Below are positions 14,383 to 22,008 of a DNA stretch of 36,534 bases, in pieces. The notes beneath the pieces are model-generated. The model saw only the letters and a list, made by a program, of their open reading frames with translations. It searched no databases and was not told the origin of the DNA. This stretch comes from Virgibacillus alimentarius (GTDB taxonomy: Bacteria; Bacillota; Bacilli; Bacillales; Amphibacillaceae). The stretch spans positions 1-36,534 of the forward strand of contig NZ_JFBD01000034.1 of the NCBI RefSeq assembly GCF_000709085.1. The letters run 5' to 3'. Both the position numbers and the translations under genes were made by a program. Position 1 is the first letter of the stretch; every line of letters starts with the position of its first letter.

Positions 14383-14406
14383 TTTGACAAAATTCTGGTG
14401 GTGCCA
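14383..14406 (-). repeat. Partial dispersed element, copy 8
   Basis: On the minus strand TGGCACCACCAGAATTTTGT resembles the end of the variant at 9404-9432. GGCACTTGTGG and CCTGGCGCC pieces follow at 14421-14452. This looks like an eroded copy. Confidence 0.45.
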
Positions 14407-14467
14407 GTATCCATAGAAAGGCACTTGTGGGAAGCAGGAACCTGGCGCCTCGAGAAAAACACGGCTC

Positions 14468-15025
14468 CTAGTAATACGGCGAAATTAAAATGTATACAAG
14501 GACGCCGGTGAAGCTAACATAGAGCCATAGCGGCATGGTCCAGCGTGCGATTTTTTTATGTCTTTCGTGTTCCATATTCCACGCGCGAGCCACACTTGTA
14601 AGAACAAGCGGTACAATCACTGCAGCAAGGATAATATGTGTAATTAAAACAAAGTAATACAGTCCTGCCATGAATCCTTCTCCACCATACGAAGTAGAAG
14701 GTGCTAAATAGTGAAATGTCACGTACGTTACGAGAAAAAGAGTAGTTGTCACAAGCGCTGCATAAATAAAACGGCGATGCACTTTGACATTTCGTTTTAA
14801 AATAGCAATAAGTGCACCAATTAAAAATAGAAAGGTAAAGCTGTTAAAAATAGCATTCATCAGTGGCAAGATCGTCACGTCGAATAAATCAAAATCTTCT
14901 TTGCCGGGCATACCTGACAAAATCATAATCGCACCAATTAAAATGATTGATATCGTAATGATTGCCGGACGGTAATTACGTTTTTTTACTTGCCTGCCGT
15001 ATTCCTCATGGTTGTTTATATCCAT
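14468..15025 (-). CDS. DUF420 membrane protein (YozB/CtaM-like)
   Basis: This 185-aa protein has five membrane segments and the DUF420 pattern: LPLMNAIFNSFTFLFLIGA, KVHRRFIYAAL, TFHYLAPSTSYGG, YFVLITHIILAAVIVPLVL and a C-terminal HKKIARWTMPLWLYVSFTGVLVY. The conserved histidines (HRRF, THI, RHKKIARW) are typical of this heme-copper oxidase assembly family. The Staphylococcus member CtaM is needed for maturation of heme-A oxidases. No oxidase genes lie in the window, so the role here follows from the family only. The start at 15025 has a usable AGTT-GGAGTGA ribosome site. Confidence 0.85.
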   Translation of the reverse strand: MDINNHEEYGRQVKKRNYRPAIITISIILIGAIMILSGMPGKEDFDLFDVTILPLMNAIFNSFTFLFLIGALIAILKRNVKVHRRFIYAALVTTTLFLVTYVTFHYLAPSTSYGGEGFMAGLYYFVLITHIILAAVIVPLVLTSVARAWNMEHERHKKIARWTMPLWLYVSFTGVLVYILISPYY

Positions 15026-15177
15026 TCGTATTCACTCCAACTCAAGGTTTCAATATATATTACTAAGAAAGTTTAACATAATTTTTGTACCTCTATCTCT
15101 TCCGGGAAAAAGTTTCGAAAACCTGTCAAATATATTTACACGATCCCCCTTTTTAACCAACGGGAAATGGTACGTAT

Positions 15178-15861
15178 TTATCTATATTTCCATCTTCGTT
15201 TAAGCAATATCATTGATCCGCCTACACCCAAAATGAGCCAGACTTCCGGAAAATCAAGTGCGGTAAGATAATTTCCATATAAAACTGCAAGTACTATAAA
15301 CGTTCCCTTGATATAATGATTCCAATGTGTCAGTTGAATAACGCCTGTTACAAAAAGAATCATTGCAGCAAGAATTGGACCGCGGGCATCATGATGGATT
15401 AAATAGAAAATATAAAAATATACAGCTGCAAACCAGCTAATCGCTCCAAAATAATGGGTGAATGTAGGCATTCGCTCAAACATATATAACAAAGCAAAAG
15501 CAATAATTGCCGTGAAGAAAATAAGTACAATGATATCGAGAATCCAGAAATAAGTATTCCCAAAAAATTTAGCTAAAAAATTTCCATTCACATATAAATA
15601 TAGCATATATGCTAAATAGATCATGATCGGTGGTAATACATATCGTAAAAACAAGTTTCCATAACGATCACGAAACATCGTTTGTTTATGATCAGCAGAT
15701 TCGGATGCCTCTTTGGACCGCTTCATCTCCTTATATTCTTTGCGTGTTACCCGCGGTGTTGACTGCGGCTCATGAACTTCGTTTTTCGCTTCTGGAGAAT
15801 GTTCCTGATCTATATTCTCTTCGTCCAAGTCATCTTTATTTTTATTCCAAAAAAAGCCCAC
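15178..15861 (-). CDS. Unidentified multi-pass membrane protein with a charged N-terminal domain
   Basis: This 227-aa protein has a hydrophilic, Glu/Lys-rich N-terminal region (about 1-70) followed by six or seven hydrophobic segments. The last is close to a basic KRRWKYR tail. I do not recognise a family. It is on the same strand as, and about 150 bp upstream of, the DUF420 gene. The region between shows no clear terminator, so the two could be cotranscribed. The coding pattern and the GGAGGCTAAC ribosome site before the ATG support a real gene. Confidence 0.75.
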   Translation of the reverse strand: MGFFWNKNKDDLDEENIDQEHSPEAKNEVHEPQSTPRVTRKEYKEMKRSKEASESADHKQTMFRDRYGNLFLRYVLPPIMIYLAYMLYLYVNGNFLAKFFGNTYFWILDIIVLIFFTAIIAFALLYMFERMPTFTHYFGAISWFAAVYFYIFYLIHHDARGPILAAMILFVTGVIQLTHWNHYIKGTFIVLAVLYGNYLTALDFPEVWLILGVGGSMILLKRRWKYR

Positions 15862-15991
15862 TTGTTAGCCTCCATCTGTTTATAAAATCGCTGTTATTAG
15901 TATACCAAAATTTTAAATGAAAACACGAGTAGCATGGAGAAGAAAGAAAAGAGTATTGCTTTTAAAATAAAGTATAAAATTCAGAATCATC

Positions 15992-16020
15992 TTGACAATG
16001 ATAAAAATGAAAGGTACTTT
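15992..16020 (+). promoter_or_regulatory. Possible promoter of the truncated kinase
   Basis: TTGACA at 15992-15997 is perfect. After 17 bp TACTTT (16015-16020) is a weak -10. A ribosome site AAGGAAGGG and a TTG start follow at 16062. It probably remains from the time when the kinase gene was intact. Confidence 0.4.
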
Positions 16021-16061
16021 AATACTATTCTAGCATTGCTATAAAAAGGAAGGGAATAACA

Positions 16062-16421
16062 TTGGAATATATTGCTGTGTTTGCTATTGGAACATCTTCC
16101 ATGAAGGGAGTGCTGATGAATCAGCAGGCAGAAATGTTACACACTGATTCTGCGTTGCTCGATACTCATTTCGGACCAAGCGGGCAAGTAGAACAACACC
16201 CCTACGATTGGTGGAAAGGTTTAAAGGAAATTACCTCAAAGTGGTGGAAAAGTGGGGTTGACCCGAAGCAAATTGTCATGATTACATGCACGGGCCAAAT
16301 GGAAAATGTCATTCCAATCTCTAAAGATCCTGAATGCCTGAGTTTATCGTTCTATTGCTTAACTTTCTTGGTTTATTGCGCGACTAAAATCCACACTCTT
16401 TTTCCTATGGAACTTCTTTAA
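16062..16421 (+). pseudogene. N-terminal remnant of an FGGY-family sugar kinase
   Basis: The first 90 or so codons match xylulokinase/gluconokinase-type FGGY kinases: FAIGTSSMKGVLMN, GQVEQHPYDWW, and VMITCTGQMENVIPISKD. After about 16330 the sequence loses all similarity and ends with an unrelated hydrophobic tail, so the protein has 119 residues instead of about 500. The phosphate-binding Asp of DIGTSS is Ala here (GCT codon), another sign of relaxed selection. No C-terminal part is visible downstream, so most of the gene was deleted. It would start at the TTG at 16062. Confidence 0.8.
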
Positions 16422-16500
16422 ACCGATAAGTAAAAATCATCTAATGAAGTAAATTTTGTATTATATGATGATGGATTTATAGAATAGTGAGGTGAGATGG

Positions 16501-17037
16501 ATGCAATCACAGGCATTTATTGATTTCCTGGTTTATTTTCAAGGAGTCCGTGATTATTTTCAATGTCATGAGGTTTTGGAGGACGAATGGCTAAAGGATC
16601 CTCCGGGTGAAAGAAAATCGTACTTGAAAGGATTTATTGCCATTGCAGTTTCTCAGTACCATCACCGCCGCGGTAATTTTAGAGGGGCTAAACGTGCAAT
16701 GGAAAATGCCGTAAAGCGTTTGAAGGATGACCATTCTGTGATTCAATCTTTTGGACTTCAAGCAGATGTGCTGATGGACCAGCTGAGGGAGAAAATAAGA
16801 GAAATTCACGCGGGAAAACCTTATAAAAGTATCAATTTTCCAATTAAGGATTCGGAACTTATCCAGATATGTCAAAAGCTTTCTAGGAGAAAAGGGTGTG
16901 TATTCGGCAACCCGAGTGATATGAGCGATGAACAATTGATACATAAGCACCAGCTGCCAAATAGGGATAAGATTATCTCTAAACGAGAAAAAGCATATAG
17001 AAGGAAAAAGCGATGGAAACAAGATAAGGAGGATTAA
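16501..17037 (+). CDS. DUF309 family protein
   Basis: This 178-aa, mostly helical protein starts with the DUF309 signature: YFQGVRDYFQCHEVLEDEWL, then LKGFIAIAVSQYHHRRGNFRGAKRAMENAVKRL. The conserved HE and HH residues could bind metal, but no activity is established. The C-terminal third is basic and Lys/Arg rich (KREKAYRRKKRWKQ). The start is ATG 16501 with GTGAGGTG about 6 nt upstream; the GTG at 16492 overlaps that site. The gene ends 4 bp before the lipoprotein gene, so the two are a translational pair. Confidence 0.85.
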   Translation: MQSQAFIDFLVYFQGVRDYFQCHEVLEDEWLKDPPGERKSYLKGFIAIAVSQYHHRRGNFRGAKRAMENAVKRLKDDHSVIQSFGLQADVLMDQLREKIREIHAGKPYKSINFPIKDSELIQICQKLSRRKGCVFGNPSDMSDEQLIHKHQLPNRDKIISKREKAYRRKKRWKQDKED

Positions 17038-17041
17038 TGGA

Positions 17042-18268
17042 GTGAGAAAGTATGTCATCATTTTTAGTTTGATTTGTCTAGCTTTCATAAGTGCGTGTGA
17101 AACAGCTACAAATGTCGATCATGATCATGATAACGAAAAAGAAAAAGCTCCCATCATTCAAACAGAAGGAAAACCTGAAATGGATAAAGCAACGTTAGAG
17201 GAAGATGCGTTATTTCGTTTTGAAGGGGAAGTAGATGGCGCAAAGTTCTTTGCTTATTTCTTTGCTGAAAATCAAGCGGAAAAGTCATTAGAAGAAACCA
17301 GTTTCTTTGGTCAAGAGGGAGACCCAGTGGTTTCTGGAGAATATGATTTTTATCTGGCAGAAAAGAATAGTGATGTAGCGTATAAACAAACACAACTGGA
17401 TTCCTTGGACATGAAATTTAACATCGATCATCATCTAAAGAATACAATAGAAGTAGAGGGCTACGATGTGTTTATGGTATTTGCAAATGAAGTACCAAAG
17501 TTTATCTACCCATATATGTTTATGCTACAAAATGGTGAATTAGTGAAGATCGATACAGAAGATCTTAAAGCTCCATCAACTACGGAGTTTAAAGTGTTTG
17601 ATGATAATAAACTTCAGACAGCATATTTGGTTAATAATAGAAGTGGACAGAACGGGGGATGGCACTTTCCTACTTTGGAATTTGATGCCGAGCAGAATCA
17701 ATTAACCTTAATAAAAGAAGAAATCTATAATGATATAACTTATCCTCCGAATGGCTTTGATTACGGTCATGATCGTTATGCTACATGGATGGACGAGGAA
17801 GCATCGATCATCCCTTATAAGGAATCAGAAGAAATGGAAGAATGGGAAATCACGAAAGAGATATTGAACGAAGCTGCAGCGGGCCGAATCGCTGACACAC
17901 CTGTTAAGTTGAACGACAATATTAAAAAAATGAGAAAAGAAAATAAGCGAATTCAGTTTGAAAACTGGTATGAGGGCGGCAAAGTTTTATATTATCCGGG
18001 TTACAATGTTGGATATGCTCCCAAGCATCTGGAGTCCTCAGATGGCAAGGTTACCATGATCATTATTCCTGGGGAACGCATTCACATGACCGTTTCAGAA
18101 ATAAAAGATACATTAGGAAAACCACGTCGAGATATGTATGATGAAATGTCTGAATCCAATTTGCTTATTTATATAGAAGGAAAAAATCATTTACACTTTG
18201 TTTATGATGAGTCAGATGGTAACGTGAAATCCGCTGTACTAAGAGAAGCGGATAAAGGAGAGATGTAA
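17042..18268 (+). CDS. Lipoprotein of unknown function
   Basis: This 408-aa protein has a lipoprotein signal peptide (MRKYVIIFSLICLAFISAC, lipidated Cys19) and a His/Asp-rich start of the mature part (NVDHDHDNEKEK). No known catalytic motif is seen. Two similar-sized halves may exist. The last about 70 residues (GERIHMTVSEIKDTLGKPRRDMYDE...) resemble the small beta-rich domains of Bacillus cell-surface lipoproteins such as DUF4309, which is a weak match. The GTG start at 17042 follows AAGGAGG at 17025-17031 and lies 4 bp from the DUF309 stop. Confidence 0.8.
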   Translation: MRKYVIIFSLICLAFISACETATNVDHDHDNEKEKAPIIQTEGKPEMDKATLEEDALFRFEGEVDGAKFFAYFFAENQAEKSLEETSFFGQEGDPVVSGEYDFYLAEKNSDVAYKQTQLDSLDMKFNIDHHLKNTIEVEGYDVFMVFANEVPKFIYPYMFMLQNGELVKIDTEDLKAPSTTEFKVFDDNKLQTAYLVNNRSGQNGGWHFPTLEFDAEQNQLTLIKEEIYNDITYPPNGFDYGHDRYATWMDEEASIIPYKESEEMEEWEITKEILNEAAAGRIADTPVKLNDNIKKMRKENKRIQFENWYEGGKVLYYPGYNVGYAPKHLESSDGKVTMIIIPGERIHMTVSEIKDTLGKPRRDMYDEMSESNLLIYIEGKNHLHFVYDESDGNVKSAVLREADKGEM

Positions 18269-18370
18269 GATTGCTGGAATCCTTCATTTTGCAGATTTTG
18301 AAGGGAGAACATTTATCACTATTAGATTGAAATTGGATATACACTCAGACCACAGAACGCTTGAAATAAT

Positions 18371-18412
18371 CAAAAATCCTTCCACAGAAATATTTAGTGG
18401 AAGGATTTTTTC
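18371..18412. terminator. Bidirectional terminator between lipoprotein and DsrE genes
   Basis: AAATCCTTCCAC (18374-18385) and GTGGAAGGATTT (18397-18408) form a perfect stem, with T's on both exits. It serves both converging genes. Confidence 0.9.
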
Positions 18413-18417
18413 ATCTC

Positions 18418-18789
18418 TTAATTGAGCTGCAACGATTTCTTGGAATTCATGAGCGCATCAATGACATAATCTGCACTGATCACTTCTGCACCATCAACAA
18501 TATTTTCTTTTGAGACACCATTATGCTCCATGCAGGCAGAGCACACTTTCAGTTTTCCACCTTGCTCCATGTAAGTAGGAAGCAGGTCTTTGATCGGTTT
18601 AAACGGGGCTCCGATATCAATTTTATCCGCATAATTTTTCTCTGCAAGGTGAACCGCATTAGATAACAGTAATATTTCAACGGTATGTCCCTTTTCGAGT
18701 GCCTTACTACCCATGGTGAAGGCAATGGTTACGTTATTTTCATCGCTTTCATGAGCAGTTAATGTAATCAGTAAATCCGCATAATTCAT
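18418..18789 (-). CDS. DsrE-family protein
   Basis: This soluble alpha/beta protein of 123 aa begins MNYADLLITLTAHESDENNVTIAFTMGSKALEKGH, typical of DsrE/DsrF-like folds. A later CSACMEHNGVS motif has two cysteines at the position where sulfur-carrier members keep their active thiol. DsrE-like proteins take part in sulfur transfer or peroxiredoxin-like chemistry. The specific role here is unknown. It is monocistronic and convergent with the lipoprotein gene. The ribosome site is AAGGAGG. Confidence 0.85.
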   Translation of the reverse strand: MNYADLLITLTAHESDENNVTIAFTMGSKALEKGHTVEILLLSNAVHLAEKNYADKIDIGAPFKPIKDLLPTYMEQGGKLKVCSACMEHNGVSKENIVDGAEVISADYVIDALMNSKKSLQLN

Positions 18790-18894
18790 TGTGATAGCCT
18801 CCTTATTTTACGATCATTGTAGGGATAAGATAACCTTTTCCAGCATAAAAAACAAGAAATGTGTTTGATAGGGTAATGTAAAAATTAAAATTAT

Positions 18895-18923
18895 TTGAAT
18901 AATAGGAATTTATCCCATATAAT
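18895..18923 (+). promoter_or_regulatory. Sigma-A promoter of the solute-binding-like lipoprotein
   Basis: TTGAAT (18895-18900), 17-bp spacer, TATAAT (18918-18923). The start site would be near 18930, about 35 bp before the coding region. Confidence 0.75.
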
Positions 18924-18968
18924 AGTCGATATTACGAAATTGTAGAAAGGTGAGCGGGGATATTGGAG

Positions 18969-19820
18969 ATGAAAAAGTTAAGGGTTTTATTTATGAGTTT
19001 ATTATGTTTTATTTTCATTGCAGCATGTTCTCCTGGGCAGTCTAGTGAAGGAAATCAGGCAAATGCAGCAAATAACGAAGAGCAAAAACAAGCAGAAAAT
19101 AAGGATGAAAAATCACCGTCCAAGCTACAGGAAATAATCGATAAAGGAGTCATTCGTGTCGGGACAACTGGAGATTATAAACCATTTACCTACTTCAATC
19201 CTGAAACAGAAGAATTTGAAGGCTATGATATTGATGCGGCGAAAATACTTGCTGAAGATCTGGGTGTTGAGGTGGAATTTGTAAAAACAACATGGCCGGA
19301 TTTAATGGATGATCTGCTAGAAGATAAATTTGACTTTGCAGTTGGTGGAATTAGCCGAAATGTGGACAGGCAGAAAACAGCGCACTTAACAGATGCGTAC
19401 TTTGATTTTGGAAAAGTAGCTCTCATTCACAAAAAGAATAAGGATAAATTTAAGAAACCTGAAGATTTGAATCAGCCTGATGTTAAAGTAGGTGTGAATC
19501 CAGGTGGAACAAATAAAGAATACGTGGATGCGCATTTAAAAGATGCGGACGTGACGGTTGTTGAGGAAAATTTGGACATTCCCGGCAAGGTAGCGGAAGA
19601 AACATTCGATGTGATGATCACAGATACTGTGGAAGCTGATCTGTATGCCAAGGAGGATTCACGCCTTCGCGTTGCATTTAGGGATGATACACTGACGAAA
19701 AGCCAAAAAGGCTATATGATGCAACAAGGTGATCCTATCTTCCAAAACTGGATCGACGTCTGGATGGACGAGATGAAATTAAATGGTGAATTTGAAAAAT
19801 TAGAAGAAGAGTGGATGTAA
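18969..19820 (+). CDS. Solute-binding family 3 lipoprotein resembling cyclohexadienyl dehydratase (PheC)
   Basis: This 283-aa lipoprotein has lipobox FIAAC and a Gln/Glu/Asn-rich linker, then a type II periplasmic-binding fold. The body is closer to PheC-type arogenate/prephenate dehydratases than to plain amino-acid binding proteins: GTTGDYKPFTYFNPETEEFEGYDID, KTTWPDLMDDLLEDKFDFAVGGISRNVDRQK, VGVNPGGTNKEYVDAHL, and MITDTVEADLY, where the Glu corresponds to the region of the catalytic Glu in PheC. No permease or ATPase gene is adjacent, which also argues against a simple ABC receptor. It could be a secreted dehydratase or an orphan receptor. Start choice is ATG 18969 or TTG 18963. Confidence 0.8.
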   Translation: MKKLRVLFMSLLCFIFIAACSPGQSSEGNQANAANNEEQKQAENKDEKSPSKLQEIIDKGVIRVGTTGDYKPFTYFNPETEEFEGYDIDAAKILAEDLGVEVEFVKTTWPDLMDDLLEDKFDFAVGGISRNVDRQKTAHLTDAYFDFGKVALIHKKNKDKFKKPEDLNQPDVKVGVNPGGTNKEYVDAHLKDADVTVVEENLDIPGKVAEETFDVMITDTVEADLYAKEDSRLRVAFRDDTLTKSQKGYMMQQGDPIFQNWIDVWMDEMKLNGEFEKLEEEWM

Positions 19821-19838
19821 GTTTTATAGCTATTCATG

Positions 19839-19880
19839 TAAAAAATGATCGTTGTCGATGGGCGATAACGGATCATTTTT
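19839..19880 (+). terminator. Terminator of the PheC-like gene
   Basis: AAAAATGATC and GATCATTTTT form the outer stem, with an inner imperfect GTTGTCG/GCGATAAC pairing, followed by T-rich sequence to about 19890. Confidence 0.8.
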
Positions 19881-19900
19881 TCGTTTTTTTAAAAAGCTTT

Positions 19901-19959
19901 TGTCAATAAATGACAGACTATTGAAAATACATTGACAACTACTTTGATATTGCTATAAT
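19901..19959 (+). promoter_or_regulatory. Strong sigma-A promoter of the amidase operon with upstream dyad
   Basis: TTGACA (19932-19937) and TATAAT (19954-19959) are both perfect hexamers with a 16-bp spacer. TGTCA-N5-TGACA at 19901-19915 is a perfect dyad centred near -58, a position for an activator or repressor. A leader of about 190 nt follows. Confidence 0.8.
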
Positions 19960-20107
19960 GAACCGTGATAGATTTAATAGAGTATTTTTATAAAACGTAA
20001 ATAACCCTTTTTATTACTGCTGTCCTTTGTTATGTGCATCTATTTCTTTCATTCAAATGTAAACCATGAATTTCCAACATGAAAGGAATTTTTTGTATTG
20101 ATCTTTG

Positions 20108-20121
20108 TAGGCATTTGCCTA
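20108..20121. promoter_or_regulatory. 14-bp palindrome in the amidase leader
   Basis: TAGGCATTTGCCTA is a perfect dyad (6-bp arms, 2-bp centre) about 20 bp before the ribosome site of the small ORF. It may be an operator or a small RNA hairpin. The rest of the 19960-20140 leader shows only a weak hairpin near 20070-20095. Confidence 0.4.
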
Positions 20122-20157
20122 TGAGATAAATTATTTAGAATAAAAGGAGTGGTTTGT

Positions 20158-20340
20158 TTGTCGTTAACCGTTCGTGAGTTACTGGAAGACAAGGGTCTTA
20201 AGATGCAAGAGGATCATCTGAGGATTTTAAAAGACCGTTGGGAAGGGCTACAGGTACTCAAAGGTGATCTGGACACGATTCAGGTGGATGATGCTGATAT
20301 TGGCTTACGAAATATTCCTGGAGGTGATCATATTGAGTAA
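20158..20340 (+). CDS. Small AtzG/GatC-like subunit encoded before the amidase
   Basis: This 60-aa acidic protein (LTVRELLEDKGLKMQEDHLRILKDRW... ending DADIGLRNIPGGDHIE) starts at TTG 20158, with AAAAGGAG 8 nt upstream. Its stop codon overlaps the amidase start (TTGAG TAA), so translation is coupled. The ribosome site of the amidase, GGAGGTGATC, is inside its last codons. The pattern, a helical start and a DxD..L.N.P tail, resembles the small partners of amidases such as AtzG (DUF4089) or GatC, which stabilise the amidase and contribute to its active-site environment. The similarity is weak, but the gene arrangement supports a real subunit. Confidence 0.65.
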   Translation: MSLTVRELLEDKGLKMQEDHLRILKDRWEGLQVLKGDLDTIQVDDADIGLRNIPGGDHIE

Positions 20341-21745
20341 AGAATTAATTTTAAAAACAGTAGACGAACTGGCACGTCTTATTGAAGGGAAATCGATATC
20401 ACCAGTGGAGTTAACGACAGAAGTTTTAGATCACGCAGAAGAAATGAACGAACAAATCAATGCCTACATTCAAATTGCGAGGGAGGAAGCGGAAATATTC
20501 GCCAAACGGGCCGAAGAGGAAATTTTAAATGGAAATTACCGGGGAATGTATCACGGCATTCCGATAGGGATCAAAGATAATATCTATTTTAAAGATCAAG
20601 TCAGCACCATGGGATCGAAAATTCATCAAGATTACGTCTCTGATTACGATGCAACGGTCGTCGAAAAATTGCGGGATGCTGGAGCTGTTTTAACGGGAAA
20701 ATTAAATATGCATGAATATGCCTGGGGAATTACAAATGATAACCCACATTACGGAGCGTGCAGGAACCCGTGGGATCCTGAAAAAATTCCCGGAGGATCC
20801 AGCGGCGGATCAGGTGCAGCGGTCGCAGCTGATATGAGTGTTGCGTCGCTTGGGACAGATACAGCAGGATCGATACGGATACCTTCATCTGCCTGTGGAA
20901 TTGTCGGTTTAAAACCTACACACGGAAGGGTCAGCAAGTATGGATGTTTCCCGCTTGCATGGTCACTGGATCATATTGGACCCATGACAAAATCGGTTAA
21001 AGATGCAGCCGGATTGCTGGAGGTTATTTGCGGATATGATTCAAATGATCCAACATCCCTCCATGTACCCAACGAAAATTTCACCGATTTTAACGGAGAT
21101 GTGAAGGACTTAGTGATTGGTGTTAATGAAGAATATTTCTTTCATCAAGTAGATTCAGAGGTTGAAAAACTTGTTCGCGCAAATATTCAAAACCTCGTTG
21201 ATCAAGGAGCGAAGGTCGAAGAGGTAAAAATTCCTGCCCTCCAATATGCGGAATGGGCGGAACTCGTTACGTCCCTATCAGAGGCGTCAACGATCCATCA
21301 TCGAAATTTATTAAAACGGCCGGACGACTTTGGAAGTGACATCCGACTCTTGTTCGAACTCGGGGAACTCCCATCAGCCGTTGATTATTTACAAGCTCAG
21401 CAAGTAAGGCGGCAGTTAAAAAAGGACTTTGCCGAAGCGTTCGAAAAAGTGGACGTGCTTATTTCCCCAACACTGCCAGTCATTCCGTCAAAAATAGGAG
21501 AGGATTTTGCTAATTTAAATGGGGAAAAAGTAGATTTAATTGATCATATGATCCGTTTTACTGGACCAGGCAACTTGACGGGATTACCCGCACTTTCCAT
21601 ACCATGTGGAACAAAAGGTAATATGCCAGTAGGCCTGCAAATTATGGGACCTGCACTCAAAGAGAAACGCATTCTGAACGCAGGATATGCACTGGAGCAA
21701 ACCAACCCACTACAAGGACGAAGGCCAAGTTTAGTCGTTTCATAA
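20334..21745 (+). CDS. Amidase-signature hydrolase (GatA/AtzE-like)
   Basis: This 470-aa amidase-signature enzyme has the full Ser-cisSer-Lys triad: Lys in GIPIGIKDNIY, Ser in PGGSSGGSGAAVA, and the nucleophile Ser in GTDTAGSIRIPSSACG. GLKPTHGRVSKYGCFPLAWSLDHIGPMTKS follows, close to GatA. The start is the TTG at 20334 after GGAGGTGATCAT; a longer frame upstream is overlap with the small ORF. There is no gatB or gatC nearby, so this is not the tRNA amidotransferase. The substrate (an amide or carboxybiuret-like compound) is unknown. It forms a two-gene operon with the small subunit behind a strong promoter. Confidence 0.9.
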
Positions 21746-21756
21746 CGATCAGTTTA

Positions 21757-21800
21757 GCACTTCTAGTAAACATGAGCTCATTTACTAGAAGTGCTTTTTT
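21757..21800 (+). terminator. Amidase operon terminator
   Basis: A perfect 14-bp stem, GCACTTCTAGTAAA (21757-21770) with TTTACTAGAAGTGC (21781-21794), is followed by six T's. Confidence 0.95.
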
Positions 21801-21830
21801 GTGTGGAATGGTAACAAGGAAGGAGTGCTC

Positions 21831-21944
21831 GAGCAATCATGAAGGAACGCGCGCAATAAGCGTGCCGACTTGAGCAATATGGAAGGAGATTCATGCATTA
21901 AGAAACCGAACACGAGCAATAAACGAGGGGAGTCGCGCAGCAAA
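21831..21944. repeat. Degenerate tandem array, 20-21 bp period, core GAGCAATAA
   Basis: Six units start at 21831, 21851, 21872, 21893, 21914 and 21935, i.e. steps of 20, 21, 21, 21 and 21 bp. Their first words are GAGCAATCAT, GCGCAATAAG, GAGCAATATG, ATGCATTAAG, GAGCAATAAA and GCGCAGCAAA. Odd units tend to GAGC and even units to GCGC, giving a 41-42 bp higher-order repeat. The array lies between the amidase terminator and the convergent corA gene. It has no open frame. Confidence 0.8.
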
Positions 21945-22008
21945 AATTTTGCCGCCAACTTACCCTACATAAGCATTTCTCAACCAAAAAATACCAGTCC
22001 ACATCAAA

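Noticed and set aside
18969-19820. Plain ABC amino-acid transporter receptor with lost partners
   Set aside because: No permease or ATPase gene or remnant is nearby, and the residue pattern is closer to cyclohexadienyl dehydratase. The possibility is kept open in the annotation.
20264-20333. Longer N terminus of the amidase
   Set aside because: It overlaps the small upstream ORF in another frame. The strong GGAGGTGATC site points to the TTG at 20334.
21831-21944. CRISPR array or iteron-type replication origin
   Set aside because: Units are too short and degenerate for CRISPR, and no replication initiator, AT-rich unwinding element or DnaA-box cluster is adjacent.
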